NCBI GenBank assembly: GCA_038146925.1
Contig: JAYQSP010000006.1
Span: 248,001-312,000, forward strand
Direction of reading: 5' to 3'
Origin: UBA830 sp038146925
GTDB taxonomy: Bacteria > Pseudomonadota > Alphaproteobacteria > MPNO01 > UBA830
DNA: 64,000 nt
Shown: in pieces, positions 33,076 through 41,684 of the stretch
How positions within the stretch are numbered: the stretch's first letter is position 1
Layout: each line of letters starts with the position of its first letter
Program-made: the position numbers and the translations under genes
Notes under the pieces: generated by a model
The model's input: the letters and a program-made list of their open reading frames with translations, nothing else
Told to the model about the DNA's origin: nothing
Databases searched by the model: none

Positions 33076-33684
33076 CTACTCTCCCTGACGCGTTTTATAG
33101 AGCGGTTTCGAGCCGTCCATTTTTATTCTCGGCAACGGAGCGTCCAGTTCGGTCAGCGCTTCCACTTCCTTAAAGGAATCATGGCACCGAACGGCAAGAT
33201 TGTGATAGTCCCGATTGCCTGCCACTTTCCATTCCTTCTCTTCATCCGTCAGATCGCGCAGCACCCTGGCGGGCGTACCAGCCACGATAACGCCGGGCGG
33301 CACTTCCATCGCAGCCGGCACGAAGGCGAGCGCCGCCACCAGTACATCGTCGTTGAGGACGACTCCGTCCATCACCACGGCATTCATCCCGACAAGCACA
33401 CGGTCGTGCAGCACAGCGCCGTGAATCACCGCACCGTGGCCGATATTGCAGTCCTCACCCAGGATGATGTCTTCTCCGGCAAACCCGTGCGCGGTGCAAT
33501 TGTCCTGAAAGTTGCTGCCGCGGCCCATCTCGAACCGTCCGAAATCGGCGCGGATCGACGCGCCCGGACCAACGTAACACCCCGGCCCGATGACGACGTC
33601 GCCGATCAAAGATGCCGTGGGGTGCACGAAGGCAGTGGGATGCACCACCGGCGTCACGCCGTCGATAGAATATACTTTTACCAT
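33076..33684 (-). CDS. Hexapeptide-repeat protein, PaaY / gamma-carbonic-anhydrase family
   Basis: Left-handed beta-helix protein of 202 residues. Hexapeptide repeats run from GDVVIGPGCYVGPGASIRAD to VVMDGVVLNDDVLV. The metal-site histidines are in QDNCTAHGF, NIGHGAVIHGA and neighbouring turns. VYSIDGVTPVVHPTAFVHPTA closely follows PaaY of phenylacetate degradation (a CoA thioesterase) and CaiE; classical gamma-CA activity is less likely. It lies after the suf operon terminator and is probably transcribed separately. Confidence 0.85.
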   Translation of the reverse strand: MVKVYSIDGVTPVVHPTAFVHPTASLIGDVVIGPGCYVGPGASIRADFGRFEMGRGSNFQDNCTAHGFAGEDIILGEDCNIGHGAVIHGAVLHDRVLVGMNAVVMDGVVLNDDVLVAALAFVPAAMEVPPGVIVAGTPARVLRDLTDEEKEWKVAGNRDYHNLAVRCHDSFKEVEALTELDAPLPRIKMDGSKPLYKTRQGE

Positions 33685-33705
33685 TTCCGTTTTCCCCCGT
33701 TTCAA

Positions 33706-33731
33706 TGCAAAACGGCGGGAAATGCCCGCCG
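33706..33731 (-). terminator. Rho-independent terminator of the suf operon
   Basis: The stem CGGCGGG/CCCGCCG (33713-33719 / 33725-33731) is followed on the minus strand by TTTTG. Confidence 0.7.
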
Positions 33732-33761
33732 CTCGCTCGCCTTGTTTCGTTATCGACCGCT

Positions 33762-34097
33762 TCAGATGTGAAATGACTCGCCGCAGCCGCAACGGCCTTT
33801 TTCGTTCGGATTGTTGAAGACGAAGCCGGATTGCAGCTTGTCTTCGACATAGTCCATCTCGGTTCCGATCAGGAACATCAGCGCCTTGGAATCCACGTAA
33901 AGTTTCACGCCCTTTTCCTCGACGACCTCGTCCAGAGGCTCCTTGTCCTCGGCGAACTCCATCGAATAAGCCATTCCGGAACACCCGCCCGTGCGTATAC
34001 CTATCCGCAGTCCCGTCGCGGGTTCGGTGCGTGTCTCCATCAGGTGCTTCACGCGTTCCGCCGCCGATTCCGTCAGTGACATTACAGCAGTGCTCAT
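33762..34097 (-). CDS. sufA: A-type iron-sulfur carrier protein (SufA/ErpA family)
   Basis: Fe-S carrier of 111 residues that takes clusters from the SufBCD scaffold to apoproteins. The three ligand cysteines are in TGGCSGMAYSM and CGCGESF at the C-terminus. Last gene of the suf operon, after sufT and just before a terminator. Confidence 0.93.
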   Translation of the reverse strand: MSTAVMSLTESAAERVKHLMETRTEPATGLRIGIRTGGCSGMAYSMEFAEDKEPLDEVVEEKGVKLYVDSKALMFLIGTEMDYVEDKLQSGFVFNNPNEKGRCGCGESFHI

Positions 34098-34144
34098 CTG
34101 TCCGTTCCTTTACTCTTCAATTCCTACGCAATCCGTTTTCCGGA

Positions 34145-34528
34145 TCACATAAAGCCCAGCTCCAGTTTCGCCGCTTCCGACATCTGATCCGGCGTCCAGG
34201 GCGGATCCCATGTCAGTTCCAGATCGACCTCGTCCACGCCTTCCACCAGTTCCACGCGCGACTTGACCTGCCCCGGCAGAATCTCAGCGACCGGGCAATG
34301 GGGCGAGGTCAGCGTCATCACAAGATCGACCTTTGACGTTTCGGAGACATGTACGTCGTAAATAAGTCCAAGATCGTAAATGTTAACCGGGATTTCCGGG
34401 TCGTAACATTCACGGATCGCAGCGATCACGTCTTCTTTCAGCTTCTCCGCAGGGTTTGCCGTGGCGGTCGTCGCGGCCTCCTCCGTCGCGGGTGTTTGAA
34501 CGGTTTCATCCATCGTGGTCACATTCAT
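34145..34528 (-). CDS. sufT: SUF system Fe-S assembly protein SufT (MIP18/DUF59)
   Basis: DUF59 protein of 127 residues that helps Fe-S maturation, with the family core DPEIPVNIYDLGLIYDV, LVMTLTSPHCPVAEILPG and LTWDPPWTPDQMSEAAK. The N-terminal 30 residues are Ala/Thr-rich and probably disordered. Its ATG overlaps the sufU stop (ATGA). The longer open frame to 34858 runs inside sufU and is not real. Confidence 0.93.
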   Translation of the reverse strand: MNVTTMDETVQTPATEEAATTATANPAEKLKEDVIAAIRECYDPEIPVNIYDLGLIYDVHVSETSKVDLVMTLTSPHCPVAEILPGQVKSRVELVEGVDEVDLELTWDPPWTPDQMSEAAKLELGFM

Positions 34529-34974
34529 TCCGTTGTTACGTCGGTATCGTTGCCATCGAGCGCCGCGGCAAAAGTATGCCAAGGCAGGGTGGCGCATTTG
34601 ATTCGGGTCGGGAATTCGCGGACACCCATCAGCGCCGCCAGTTCGTCGTCTTCGGCCAGATCGGGTGCGTCTTTGCCGGTCAGCAAACCGGTAAATCGTT
34701 CCGATTCGGCTTTCGCCTCGTCGACCGTCTTGCCTTTCAGCAGGTCGGTCATCATCGAGGCCGAGGCGACGGAAATAGCACAGCCGCGCGCATCGAACTT
34801 CGCGTCGGCAATCCGGCCGCCTTCCAGCTTCACGTAGACGGAGATTCTGTCGCCGCACAAGGGATTGTTCCCCTTGGCTTCACCGTCCGCATCGTCCAAC
34901 GTGCCAGCGTTCTTGGGCTTGCGGCTGTGTTCCAGGATAATCTCCTGATACAGATCGCGGAGATCCGCGCTCAT
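34525..34974 (-). CDS. sufU: Fe-S scaffold / sulfur-relay protein SufU
   Basis: IscU-fold protein of 149 residues. Cysteines at NPLCGDRI, DARGCAIS and RIKCATLPW are the metal/sulfur ligands. The roughly 20-residue insert before the last cysteine (GLLTGKDAPDLAEDDELAAL) marks SufU rather than IscU. In SufS-SufU pairs it accepts persulfide sulfur, which explains why no sufE is present. Overlaps sufS upstream and sufT downstream. Confidence 0.93.
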   Translation of the reverse strand: MSADLRDLYQEIILEHSRKPKNAGTLDDADGEAKGNNPLCGDRISVYVKLEGGRIADAKFDARGCAISVASASMMTDLLKGKTVDEAKAESERFTGLLTGKDAPDLAEDDELAALMGVREFPTRIKCATLPWHTFAAALDGNDTDVTTE

Positions 34975-36203
34975 CCGAACATCTCCTGTACGCGCTTGAT
35001 CCCGTCGACCAGCGCGTCGACTTCCGCCCGCGTGTTGTACATGCCAAAAGAGGCCCGCACCGTCGCCGCGATATCGAACCGGTCCATAACCGGTTGCGCG
35101 CAATGATGCCCTGTTCGTACGGCGATACCGTGGTGGTCGAGGATCGTGCCGACATCGTGCGGATGCACGCCCTGGATATTGAACGACAGGATTGCCGCCT
35201 TCTCGGGCGCAGTGCCGACGATCTCGATACTGTTCATCGCCATCAGTCGCTCGGTCGCATAGTCCAGCAGGTCGTGCTCGTGCGCTGCGATGGCGTCGAA
35301 GCCGATCCCGTCCAGATAATCGATTGCTGAACCCAGCGCGATGATGCCGGCAATGTGCGGCGTACCTGCCTCGAACTTGAAAGGCAGTTCGGCATAGGTT
35401 GTCTTTTCGAACGTTACCCGGTCGATCATTTCGCCGCCGCCCTGATAGGGCGGCATGGCATCGAGTAGCGCTTCCTTGCCGTAAAGTACGCCGATGCCGC
35501 TGGGACCGTAGAGCTTGTGCCCCGAAAAGACGTAAAAATCGACATCCAGCGCCTGCACGTCGACCGGGATATGGGGTACGGCCTGACATCCGTCCAGAAG
35601 CACGAGCGATCCGTTTTCTCGGGCCAGCCGAATGACGTCGTCGACCGGCACCACCGTCCCCAGCGCATTGGATACATGCGTGACCGCGACGATCTTCGTC
35701 CGGCTCGATAACAGTTTTTCGTACTCATCCATCAGAAAAACGCCGGAATCGTCGATCGGCACGACCTTGATCACGGCGCCGGTCTGCTCGGCAACGATCT
35801 GCCACGGCACGATGTTGGAATGGTGTTCCAGAACGGACAGGATGATCTCGTCGCCCGCCTGAAGGTTCGCCCTGCCCCAGCTGGAGGCGACCAGATTGAT
35901 GCCTTCGGTCGCACCGCGAACGAAGATGATCTCTTTCTCGTCCGCCGCGTTCAGGAATGCCCTGGCCTTCCGGCGCGCGTCTTCCATGGCATCGGTGGCG
36001 ATCTGGCTCATGTAGTGGACGCCGCGATGCACGTTCGCATAGCCCGTTTCATAGGTTTTCGATATCTGATCGATGACGGCACGCGGCTTCTGCGCGCTGG
36101 CACCGTTGTCGAGATAGACAAGCGGTTTGCCGTGCACCTGTTCCGACAGAATCGGGAAATCGGCGCGAATACGCTCGATCGGATATGCGCCGTTCACCGC
36201 CAT
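34971..36203 (-). CDS. sufS: Cysteine desulfurase SufS
   Basis: PLP enzyme of 410 residues that removes sulfur from cysteine for cluster assembly. The PLP lysine is in FSGHKLYGPSGIGVLYG and the persulfide cysteine in RTGHHCAQPVMDR, the group II (SufS) arrangement with the short loop. VHRGVHYMSQIATDAMEDAR near residue 60 is typical. Coupled to sufU and sufD by overlaps of a few bases. Confidence 0.96.
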   Translation of the reverse strand: MAVNGAYPIERIRADFPILSEQVHGKPLVYLDNGASAQKPRAVIDQISKTYETGYANVHRGVHYMSQIATDAMEDARRKARAFLNAADEKEIIFVRGATEGINLVASSWGRANLQAGDEIILSVLEHHSNIVPWQIVAEQTGAVIKVVPIDDSGVFLMDEYEKLLSSRTKIVAVTHVSNALGTVVPVDDVIRLARENGSLVLLDGCQAVPHIPVDVQALDVDFYVFSGHKLYGPSGIGVLYGKEALLDAMPPYQGGGEMIDRVTFEKTTYAELPFKFEAGTPHIAGIIALGSAIDYLDGIGFDAIAAHEHDLLDYATERLMAMNSIEIVGTAPEKAAILSFNIQGVHPHDVGTILDHHGIAVRTGHHCAQPVMDRFDIAATVRASFGMYNTRAEVDALVDGIKRVQEMFG

Positions 36204-37507
36204 CAGTCAGCCTCCGCCATCCAGGCCGAAACCGCATTGCCAATATGGTCGCCGACCGGTCCATCTGGCAGATCATCGAATATTTCGGCGATGAAAGCCT
36301 CGATCAGCAACGATGTCGCCTGATCAGTCGGAATGCCCCGACTTTGCAGATAGAACACCGCATTCTTGTCCAGGTCGCCTACCGTGGCGCCGTGTGCGCA
36401 TTTCACGTCGTCGGCAAAGATCTGCAGTTCAGGCTTGGTATCCGCCTGAGCCCCCGCCGACAGGAGAAGATTTCTGTTCGACTGGCTGGAATCGGTCTTC
36501 TGCGCGTCCTGGCGAACGATGACTCCGCCCTGGAACACGGAATGAGACGCATCGTCGAGCACGTTACGGAATACCTGTTTGCTGTTCGTATGCGGCACCC
36601 TGTGATCGGCCTCGGTCGTGTTGTCGGCATGCTGGCGGCCGCGCAGCAACGCACCGCCCGCGAGCGACGCTTCCGCGCCAGCTCCTTCGAACGACACCCG
36701 CGTTTCGTTACGCGACAGCGCCGCGCCGGTCCCCAGCGCCACCGAGCGAAAGCGCGCGTCTCGATCCAGCCGCACCTGGGTCAAGGCGGTATGATAGGCC
36801 TCGACCGATTCCGTCTGCCGTTTCACGTGTGTTACGGACGCGTTGCCACCAACCTGAATTTCGGTCACGGCATTGGTCCAGTAAACGGAATCCGCGGCTC
36901 CGGCAAAAGTTTCCACGACAGTCGCAGCACTGTTCTCACCTGCAACGATCAATGTGCGCGGATGCACCGCAAGCGCCGTACCTGCCGCATCGACGATATG
37001 CAACACTTGTACCGGGCGCTCGAGCTGAACACCGTCGGCAAGCTTAAGAACCACACCGTCGCGCATAAACGCGGTGTTCAGAGCCACCAGCGGCGCCCCT
37101 TCGCTGGGCGCAATATGCGCCAGGCGGTTTTCCAATACCGGGTCGGTGTCTTCTACCGCCAGGGACAATGCCGTAACCGATACACCGTCGGGGAGATTAC
37201 CGATATCGGATGATTCCGCGTCGTACCTGCCGTTAAGGATCACGACCCTGCTTGCCCCGTCGACCAGCAGATTCGACCAGTTATCCGTATCGGGTTTCGC
37301 AATCTCCGCCAACGGGTCAAACCCGGTGCGGGTCAGACGGTTCAGGTTGGTATATTTCCATGCCTCGGTGCGCGGCGTCGGGAAACCCTGCGCCTCGAAT
37401 GAGCGGATGGCATCGGCGCGAACCTCCGATAGCCACTTTCCGGGAAGATCTCCCCTCGCCTGTTCGAAGCTCGCGACGATCGGCGCCGTATTATCTCTGT
37501 CCGACAT
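36203..37507 (-). CDS. sufD: Fe-S cluster assembly protein SufD
   Basis: Subunit of the SufBC2D scaffold, 434 residues. The N-terminal PRTEAWKYTNLNRL motif and the C-terminal beta-helix core with CAHGATVGDLDKNAVFYLQSRG and the closing FIAEIFDDLPDGPV are recognisable. The N-terminal half is diverged, as usual for SufD. Confidence 0.93.
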   Translation of the reverse strand: MSDRDNTAPIVASFEQARGDLPGKWLSEVRADAIRSFEAQGFPTPRTEAWKYTNLNRLTRTGFDPLAEIAKPDTDNWSNLLVDGASRVVILNGRYDAESSDIGNLPDGVSVTALSLAVEDTDPVLENRLAHIAPSEGAPLVALNTAFMRDGVVLKLADGVQLERPVQVLHIVDAAGTALAVHPRTLIVAGENSAATVVETFAGAADSVYWTNAVTEIQVGGNASVTHVKRQTESVEAYHTALTQVRLDRDARFRSVALGTGAALSRNETRVSFEGAGAEASLAGGALLRGRQHADNTTEADHRVPHTNSKQVFRNVLDDASHSVFQGGVIVRQDAQKTDSSQSNRNLLLSAGAQADTKPELQIFADDVKCAHGATVGDLDKNAVFYLQSRGIPTDQATSLLIEAFIAEIFDDLPDGPVGDHIGNAVSAWMAEAD

Positions 37508-37521
37508 ACTCGATCCGTACC

Positions 37522-38292
37522 TCAGGCCGCCTGCGGCGCATCGTCTTCGATGCCGAATTTGGCGTAGCCGTCCTTTTCGAGTTCCAGCGCCAGTTCCTTG
37601 CCGCCGCTGGCGACGAATCGGCCCTTGGACAGCACATGCACGAAGTCGGGCACGATATGGTCAAGCAGACGCTGATAATGCGTGATAACGATCATCGACC
37701 GGTCCGGCGCCCGCAGCTTGTTGACGCCCTCCGATACAATGCGCAGCGCATCGATATCGAGGCCGGAATCCGTCTCGTCCAGGATGGCAAGGGTCGGCTC
37801 CAGCATCGCCATCTGGAAAATCTCGTTGCGTTTTTTCTCGCCGCCGGAGAACCCGACATTGACAGGGCGTTTGAGGAGCTCGTCCTTCATTTCCAGGATC
37901 TCGCCCTTTTCGCGGGCGAATTTCAGAAAATTGATGGCATCGAGCTCTTCCTGGCCGCGCGCGGTCCGTACCGCGTTCACCGCCGTTTTCAGGAACGTCA
38001 GGTTGGAGACGCCGGGAATTTCGACCGGGTACTGGAAGGCCAGATAGATGCCCGCGCCAGCCCGTTCGTGCGGTTCCATGTCGAGGACGTTTTCACCCTT
38101 GAACAGGATCTCGCCCCGGGTGACCTCGTAGCCTTCGCGGCCCGACAGCACATAAGACAGCGTGCTTTTGCCCGACCCGTTGGGGCCCATGACGGCGTGG
38201 ATTTCTCCTTCACCGATTTCGAGATCGATCCCGTTCAGAATCTGTTTTCCGTCGACCGAAACATGCAGGTCTTTTACCGATAGCAAGCTCAT
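37522..38292 (-). CDS. sufC: Fe-S cluster assembly ATPase SufC
   Basis: ABC-type ATPase of the SufBC2D complex, 256 residues. Walker A is MGPNGSGKSTLSYVLSG, the SufC-specific signature is VGFSGGEKKRNEIFQM, Walker B with D-loop is LAILDETDSGLDIDAL, and HYQRLLDHIVPDFVHVL holds the switch histidine. It sits between sufB and sufD. Confidence 0.97.
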   Translation of the reverse strand: MSLLSVKDLHVSVDGKQILNGIDLEIGEGEIHAVMGPNGSGKSTLSYVLSGREGYEVTRGEILFKGENVLDMEPHERAGAGIYLAFQYPVEIPGVSNLTFLKTAVNAVRTARGQEELDAINFLKFAREKGEILEMKDELLKRPVNVGFSGGEKKRNEIFQMAMLEPTLAILDETDSGLDIDALRIVSEGVNKLRAPDRSMIVITHYQRLLDHIVPDFVHVLSKGRFVASGGKELALELEKDGYAKFGIEDDAPQAA

Positions 38293-38303
38293 AATTCCGT
38301 TCC

Positions 38304-39761
38304 TTATCCCACGCTGCCTTCAAGCGTCACGCCAAGCAGCTTCTGCGCCTCGACCGCGAACTCCATCGGCAGTTCCTTCAATACTTCCTTGCAGAACCCG
38401 TTGACGATCAGAGAGACCGCCTCCTCGGGGTCCAGACCGCGCTGCTGACAATAGAACAGCTGGTCTTCGCTGATTTTCGACGTCGTCGCTTCGTGTTCGA
38501 CCTGCGCGCCCGGGTTTGAAACCTCGATATAGGGCACGGTATGCGCGCCGCACTCGTCGCCGATGAGCAGGGAATCGCATTGCGTGAAGTTGCGCGCGCC
38601 GTCGGCGCCGGCCAGCGCCTTGACCAGGCCGCGATAGGTATTCTGCCCTTTACCGGCCGAAATACCCTTTGAGATGATCGTGCTTTTCGTGTTTTTGCCG
38701 GCGTGGATCATCTTGGTGCCGGTATCGGCCTGCTGATAATTATTCGTGATGGCGACCGAATAAAACTCTCCGACCGAATTATCGCCTTCAAGGATGCAGC
38801 TGGGATATTTCCAGGTGACGGCGGACCCGGTCTCGACCTGGGTCCAGGAAATCTTCGAATTATCGCCGCGGCACACGCCGCGCTTGGTGACAAAATTGTA
38901 GATACCGCCCTTGCCGTTCTCGTCGCCCGGATACCAGTTCTGGACCGTCGAATACTTGATTTCGGCATCGCCCAGCGCAATCAGTTCGACCACCGCGGCA
39001 TGAAGCTGGTTCTCATCGCGCATCGGCGCGGTGCAACCTTCGAGATAACTGACATAGCTGCCTTCGTCGGCAATGATGAGCGTCCGCTCGAACTGGCCCG
39101 TATTGGCCGCGTTGATACGGAAATAGGTGCTCAACTCCATCGGACAGCGCACCCCCTTGGGCACGTAGACGAACGTGCCGTCGCTGAAAACCGCCGAATT
39201 GAGCGTGGCATAGAAATTGTCGGTATATGGGACCACGGTCCCGAGATACTTCTTCACCAGTTCGGGGTGCGTCTGCACGGCCTCCGAAATCGGACAGAAC
39301 ACGACGCCAGCCTCGGTCAGCTTTTCCTTGAAGGTGGTCGCGACCGACACGCTGTCGAACACAGCGTCAACGGCAACGCCTGCCAGAACCACCTGCTCCG
39401 CCAGCGGAATACCCAGTTTTTCATAGGTTTCCAGAAGCTTGGGATCGACCTCGTCAAGGCTCTGCGGCTTGTCCTCGTCGCTTTTGGGCGCCGCGTAGTA
39501 ATAGGCGTCCTGAAAATCGATTTCGGGATAATTCACGAAGGCCCACTTCGGTTCCTGCATGGTCAGCCAGTGCCGATACGCCGTCAGCCGCCACTCCAAA
39601 AGCCATTCCGGCTCTTCCTTTTTCGCCGAAATGAACCGGACGATATCTTCGTTCAGGCCCTTGGGCGCAAAATCGGACTCGATATCGGTGACGAAACCGT
39701 ACTTGTATTGCCGTTTTGCGGCTTCTTCGAAAACGGGCGCTGTTTCTGCGGGGGGCGTCAT
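38304..39761 (-). CDS. sufB: Fe-S cluster assembly protein SufB
   Basis: Core scaffold subunit, 485 residues. CPMELSTYFRINAANTGQFE, EGCTAPMRDENQLHAAVVEL, TKRGVCRGDNSKISWTQVE (containing the conserved cysteine) and the C-terminal SKISEDQLFYCQQRGLDPEE are diagnostic. First structural gene after the Rrf2 regulator, nine bases away. Confidence 0.97.
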   Translation of the reverse strand: MTPPAETAPVFEEAAKRQYKYGFVTDIESDFAPKGLNEDIVRFISAKKEEPEWLLEWRLTAYRHWLTMQEPKWAFVNYPEIDFQDAYYYAAPKSDEDKPQSLDEVDPKLLETYEKLGIPLAEQVVLAGVAVDAVFDSVSVATTFKEKLTEAGVVFCPISEAVQTHPELVKKYLGTVVPYTDNFYATLNSAVFSDGTFVYVPKGVRCPMELSTYFRINAANTGQFERTLIIADEGSYVSYLEGCTAPMRDENQLHAAVVELIALGDAEIKYSTVQNWYPGDENGKGGIYNFVTKRGVCRGDNSKISWTQVETGSAVTWKYPSCILEGDNSVGEFYSVAITNNYQQADTGTKMIHAGKNTKSTIISKGISAGKGQNTYRGLVKALAGADGARNFTQCDSLLIGDECGAHTVPYIEVSNPGAQVEHEATTSKISEDQLFYCQQRGLDPEEAVSLIVNGFCKEVLKELPMEFAVEAQKLLGVTLEGSVG

Positions 39762-39770
39762 GCCGGGCTC

Positions 39771-40229
39771 CTACGCTGTCGCGTCGGCGACGGCCGACGG
39801 CTGTTGTATCTGTCGGGGTTCGAAAACCGGCTTTGCCATATCGGCGAGAGACACGTTGTCGAGCGCTTCGACGAGCGCATCGTTGATCTGCCGCCAATTG
39901 GTTCGCGTCGGGCACAGGGCCTCAATCTCGCACACCGCTCCTTCCGAGGTCATGCACTCTGTCAGCGCTATCGGCCCCTCGACCGCCGACACGATGTCGG
40001 CCACGGTAATTTCCGAGGGCCGACGGGCGATGGCATAGCCGCCCTTGGTGCCCCGGTGAGAATCGAGCAGACCTGCACGCGAGAGCTGCTTGAGCAGTTT
40101 GCTGACGGTCGGCGCAGGCAACGCAGTCGAGTCGGCCAGATCGGCCGCGGTGGTCACCTGCACGGGCATCCTCGCCAGCTGGACCATCAGAATTACGCCG
40201 TAATCGGCCATTCGGCTTAATTTAATCAT
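39771..40229 (-). CDS. Rrf2 family transcriptional regulator (IscR/SufR-like)
   Basis: Repressor/activator of 152 residues with an N-terminal winged helix (MADYGVILMVQLAR ... APTVSKLLKQLSRAGLLDS, wing HRGTKGGYAIAR). A three-cysteine cluster, CMTSEGAVCEIEALCPTR near residues 91-108, would bind an Fe-S cluster. It leads the suf operon and should control it in response to Fe-S status. The spacing C-x5-C-x5-6-C is that of IscR-type sensors. Confidence 0.93.
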   Translation of the reverse strand: MIKLSRMADYGVILMVQLARMPVQVTTAADLADSTALPAPTVSKLLKQLSRAGLLDSHRGTKGGYAIARRPSEITVADIVSAVEGPIALTECMTSEGAVCEIEALCPTRTNWRQINDALVEALDNVSLADMAKPVFEPRQIQQPSAVADATA

Positions 40230-40468
40230 GTGAAATCAGGTGTATAACCAAATTCGAACCAGATCGGTACTATTGGCAAAGTAGGTCATTGGCCGACGCT
40301 GTCAAGCGCCGGCGGCGAATAATTCGGATAAATTCCGTCCTGTTTCCCAGACCAAATATATTTTCTTTATTTTTGTATGTTTTATGTTTTTTTCTTAAAT
40401 CATTTTCTTAGAGTAAGATCGAGCATCCAACAGGTTGAACGGCGATTTGTATCAATTTGAAATCATGT

Positions 40469-40484
40469 GTCGGAAATTTTTACA
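40469..40484 (+). promoter_or_regulatory. Upstream box shared with the first PEP-CTERM gene
   Basis: GTCGGAAATTTTTACA matches 13 of 16 positions of the box at 9934-9919 and lies about 73 bases upstream of the -24 GG. It is preceded by TGT and ends in ACA, a weak dyad of the type bound by dimeric activators. Confidence 0.55.
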
Positions 40485-40546
40485 AGCTCGAAGACCAGTC
40501 GATCCGCCGCCCCCGCCAAACCGCATAAATTAGCCAGAATCCGTAA

Positions 40547-40563
40547 TTGGCATGAATATTGCT
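40547..40563 (+). promoter_or_regulatory. Sigma-54 (-24/-12) promoter of the second PEP-CTERM gene
   Basis: TTGGCATGAATATTGCT fits the RpoN consensus with one mismatch. GG (40549-40550) and GC (40561-40562) are correctly spaced. It would give a leader of about 120 bases before the ATG at 40697. Confidence 0.7.
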
Positions 40564-40696
40564 TTAGGTACCGCAGTTGGCGTTTACGGTTGCAAGCCAA
40601 CACCAGTCCCCCATATGGCAGGAGACGACGGTTCGTCCGGATGCCAATTTGGTTTCCGCGTTAGCAGTAAGCAGCGCGTAGCAAGGGTAAAGCGTT

Positions 40697-41602
40697 ATGA
40701 AGAAGTTTTTCGCATTATATGTTGTTGCCGTCCTGGCAGTCGCCATGGGCTTCACATCCGCAAAGGCGGGAACGATCGCACACTGGACTTTCGAAAACGA
40801 CGGGGCGGTCGGTTCGACCCCCACGACTTTCACGGATTCGATCCAAGGTCTGATCGGCACCACAAACTACACCAATGTGGTGAAGCCGTTAGACAATGTG
40901 ACGAGCCCGGCGAGCAATCTCCCGACCATTATCGGCAGCACGCCCAGCGGTTATGGCAACAAAGGCGTCAGTTTCGACGGTGTGGACGATACGATTTACG
41001 TCCAGAGCGGTTCCGCACAAGCGGCGGGAGCAGACCAGAACAATGCGGCTCTGGCTCTGACCGGCGACTTCACCATTGAACTGGGTATCCGCAATCGCGA
41101 ATCTAGCGGCCTCGGCTTCGGCGTTTTCTATGGCGACTCCGTCGGCGGCCTTGACCCCTATTACATTTACGTCGATGACAGCGGCAACGTTCTGTTCCAG
41201 CTTTACACCGGCGGTGGCCCCGGTCCTGGCGGTGCGAAATCCGTGTCCAGCGGCGCCGGTGCGATCAGCTTCGATACGCTGACCCACGTTACGGCGGTTT
41301 TCGACGAGGATGTCGGCGGCAGCGGCACCAACGAAATGAGCCTTTATATCGACCGCACCCTGGTTGCGAGCCTCAACATCGGCACGGCGGCCCCGTTCTA
41401 CGTAGATACGCAGAGCGATTTCTGGATGGGCTCGGTCCACCAGAGCGGCGGCGGCGCCTTTGCAGGCGATCTGTCCGACGTCCGCATTTCGGATATGGCA
41501 TTAACCTCGGAAGAGATGATGCCGGTCCCGGAACCCGGCATGGTGGCAATCTTCGGCATTGGTCTGCTTGGACTGGCCGCGATCCGCCGGAAGCGCGCCT
41601 GA
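40697..41602 (+). CDS. LamG-like PEP-CTERM sorting domain protein (exported)
   Basis: Secreted protein of 301 residues. The signal peptide (MKKFFALYVVAVLAVAMGFT...) ends in AKA near residue 24. The mature part starts GTIAHWTFENDGAVG and runs through VSFDGVDDTIYVQSG, FTIELGIRNRE and THVTAVFDED to FAGDLSDVRISDMALTSEE, which is the strand order of a concanavalin-like LamG/laminin-G_3 domain. The C-terminus is VPEPGMVAIFGIGLLGLAA plus a basic tail, an exosortase sorting signal. Monocistronic, with a sigma-54 promoter and a terminator. Likely a surface or biofilm-matrix protein binding a carbohydrate; that is inference. Confidence 0.92.
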   Translation: MKKFFALYVVAVLAVAMGFTSAKAGTIAHWTFENDGAVGSTPTTFTDSIQGLIGTTNYTNVVKPLDNVTSPASNLPTIIGSTPSGYGNKGVSFDGVDDTIYVQSGSAQAAGADQNNAALALTGDFTIELGIRNRESSGLGFGVFYGDSVGGLDPYYIYVDDSGNVLFQLYTGGGPGPGGAKSVSSGAGAISFDTLTHVTAVFDEDVGGSGTNEMSLYIDRTLVASLNIGTAAPFYVDTQSDFWMGSVHQSGGGAFAGDLSDVRISDMALTSEEMMPVPEPGMVAIFGIGLLGLAAIRRKRA

Positions 41603-41633
41603 CACTACCGGTCAACACCTTACCCAAAGAAAG

Positions 41634-41662
41634 ACGGCGGCCTCCCGGGGCCGCCGTTTTTT
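41634..41662 (+). terminator. Rho-independent terminator after the second PEP-CTERM gene
   Basis: The nine-bp stem ACGGCGGCC/GGCCGCCGT (41634-41642 / 41649-41657) is followed by six T residues. Confidence 0.9.
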
Positions 41663-41684
41663 CATTGCCGCCGTTTTTTGCCGG

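Larger units (their letters stand above)
40230..40696. other. Divergent intergenic region, suf operon / second PEP-CTERM gene
   Basis: This 467-base stretch must hold the suf promoter on the left; a TTGACA-like element reads leftward at 40305-40300, but its -10 is poor and I found no clear IscR site. The middle (40360-40415) is very AT-rich. The right part has the shared box at 40469 and the -24/-12 promoter at 40547. No small gene is convincing. Confidence 0.55.

Noticed and set aside
38703..40220. Long plus-strand open frame opposite sufB and the Rrf2 gene
   Set aside because: Shadow of two well-recognised minus-strand genes; no motifs, biased composition.
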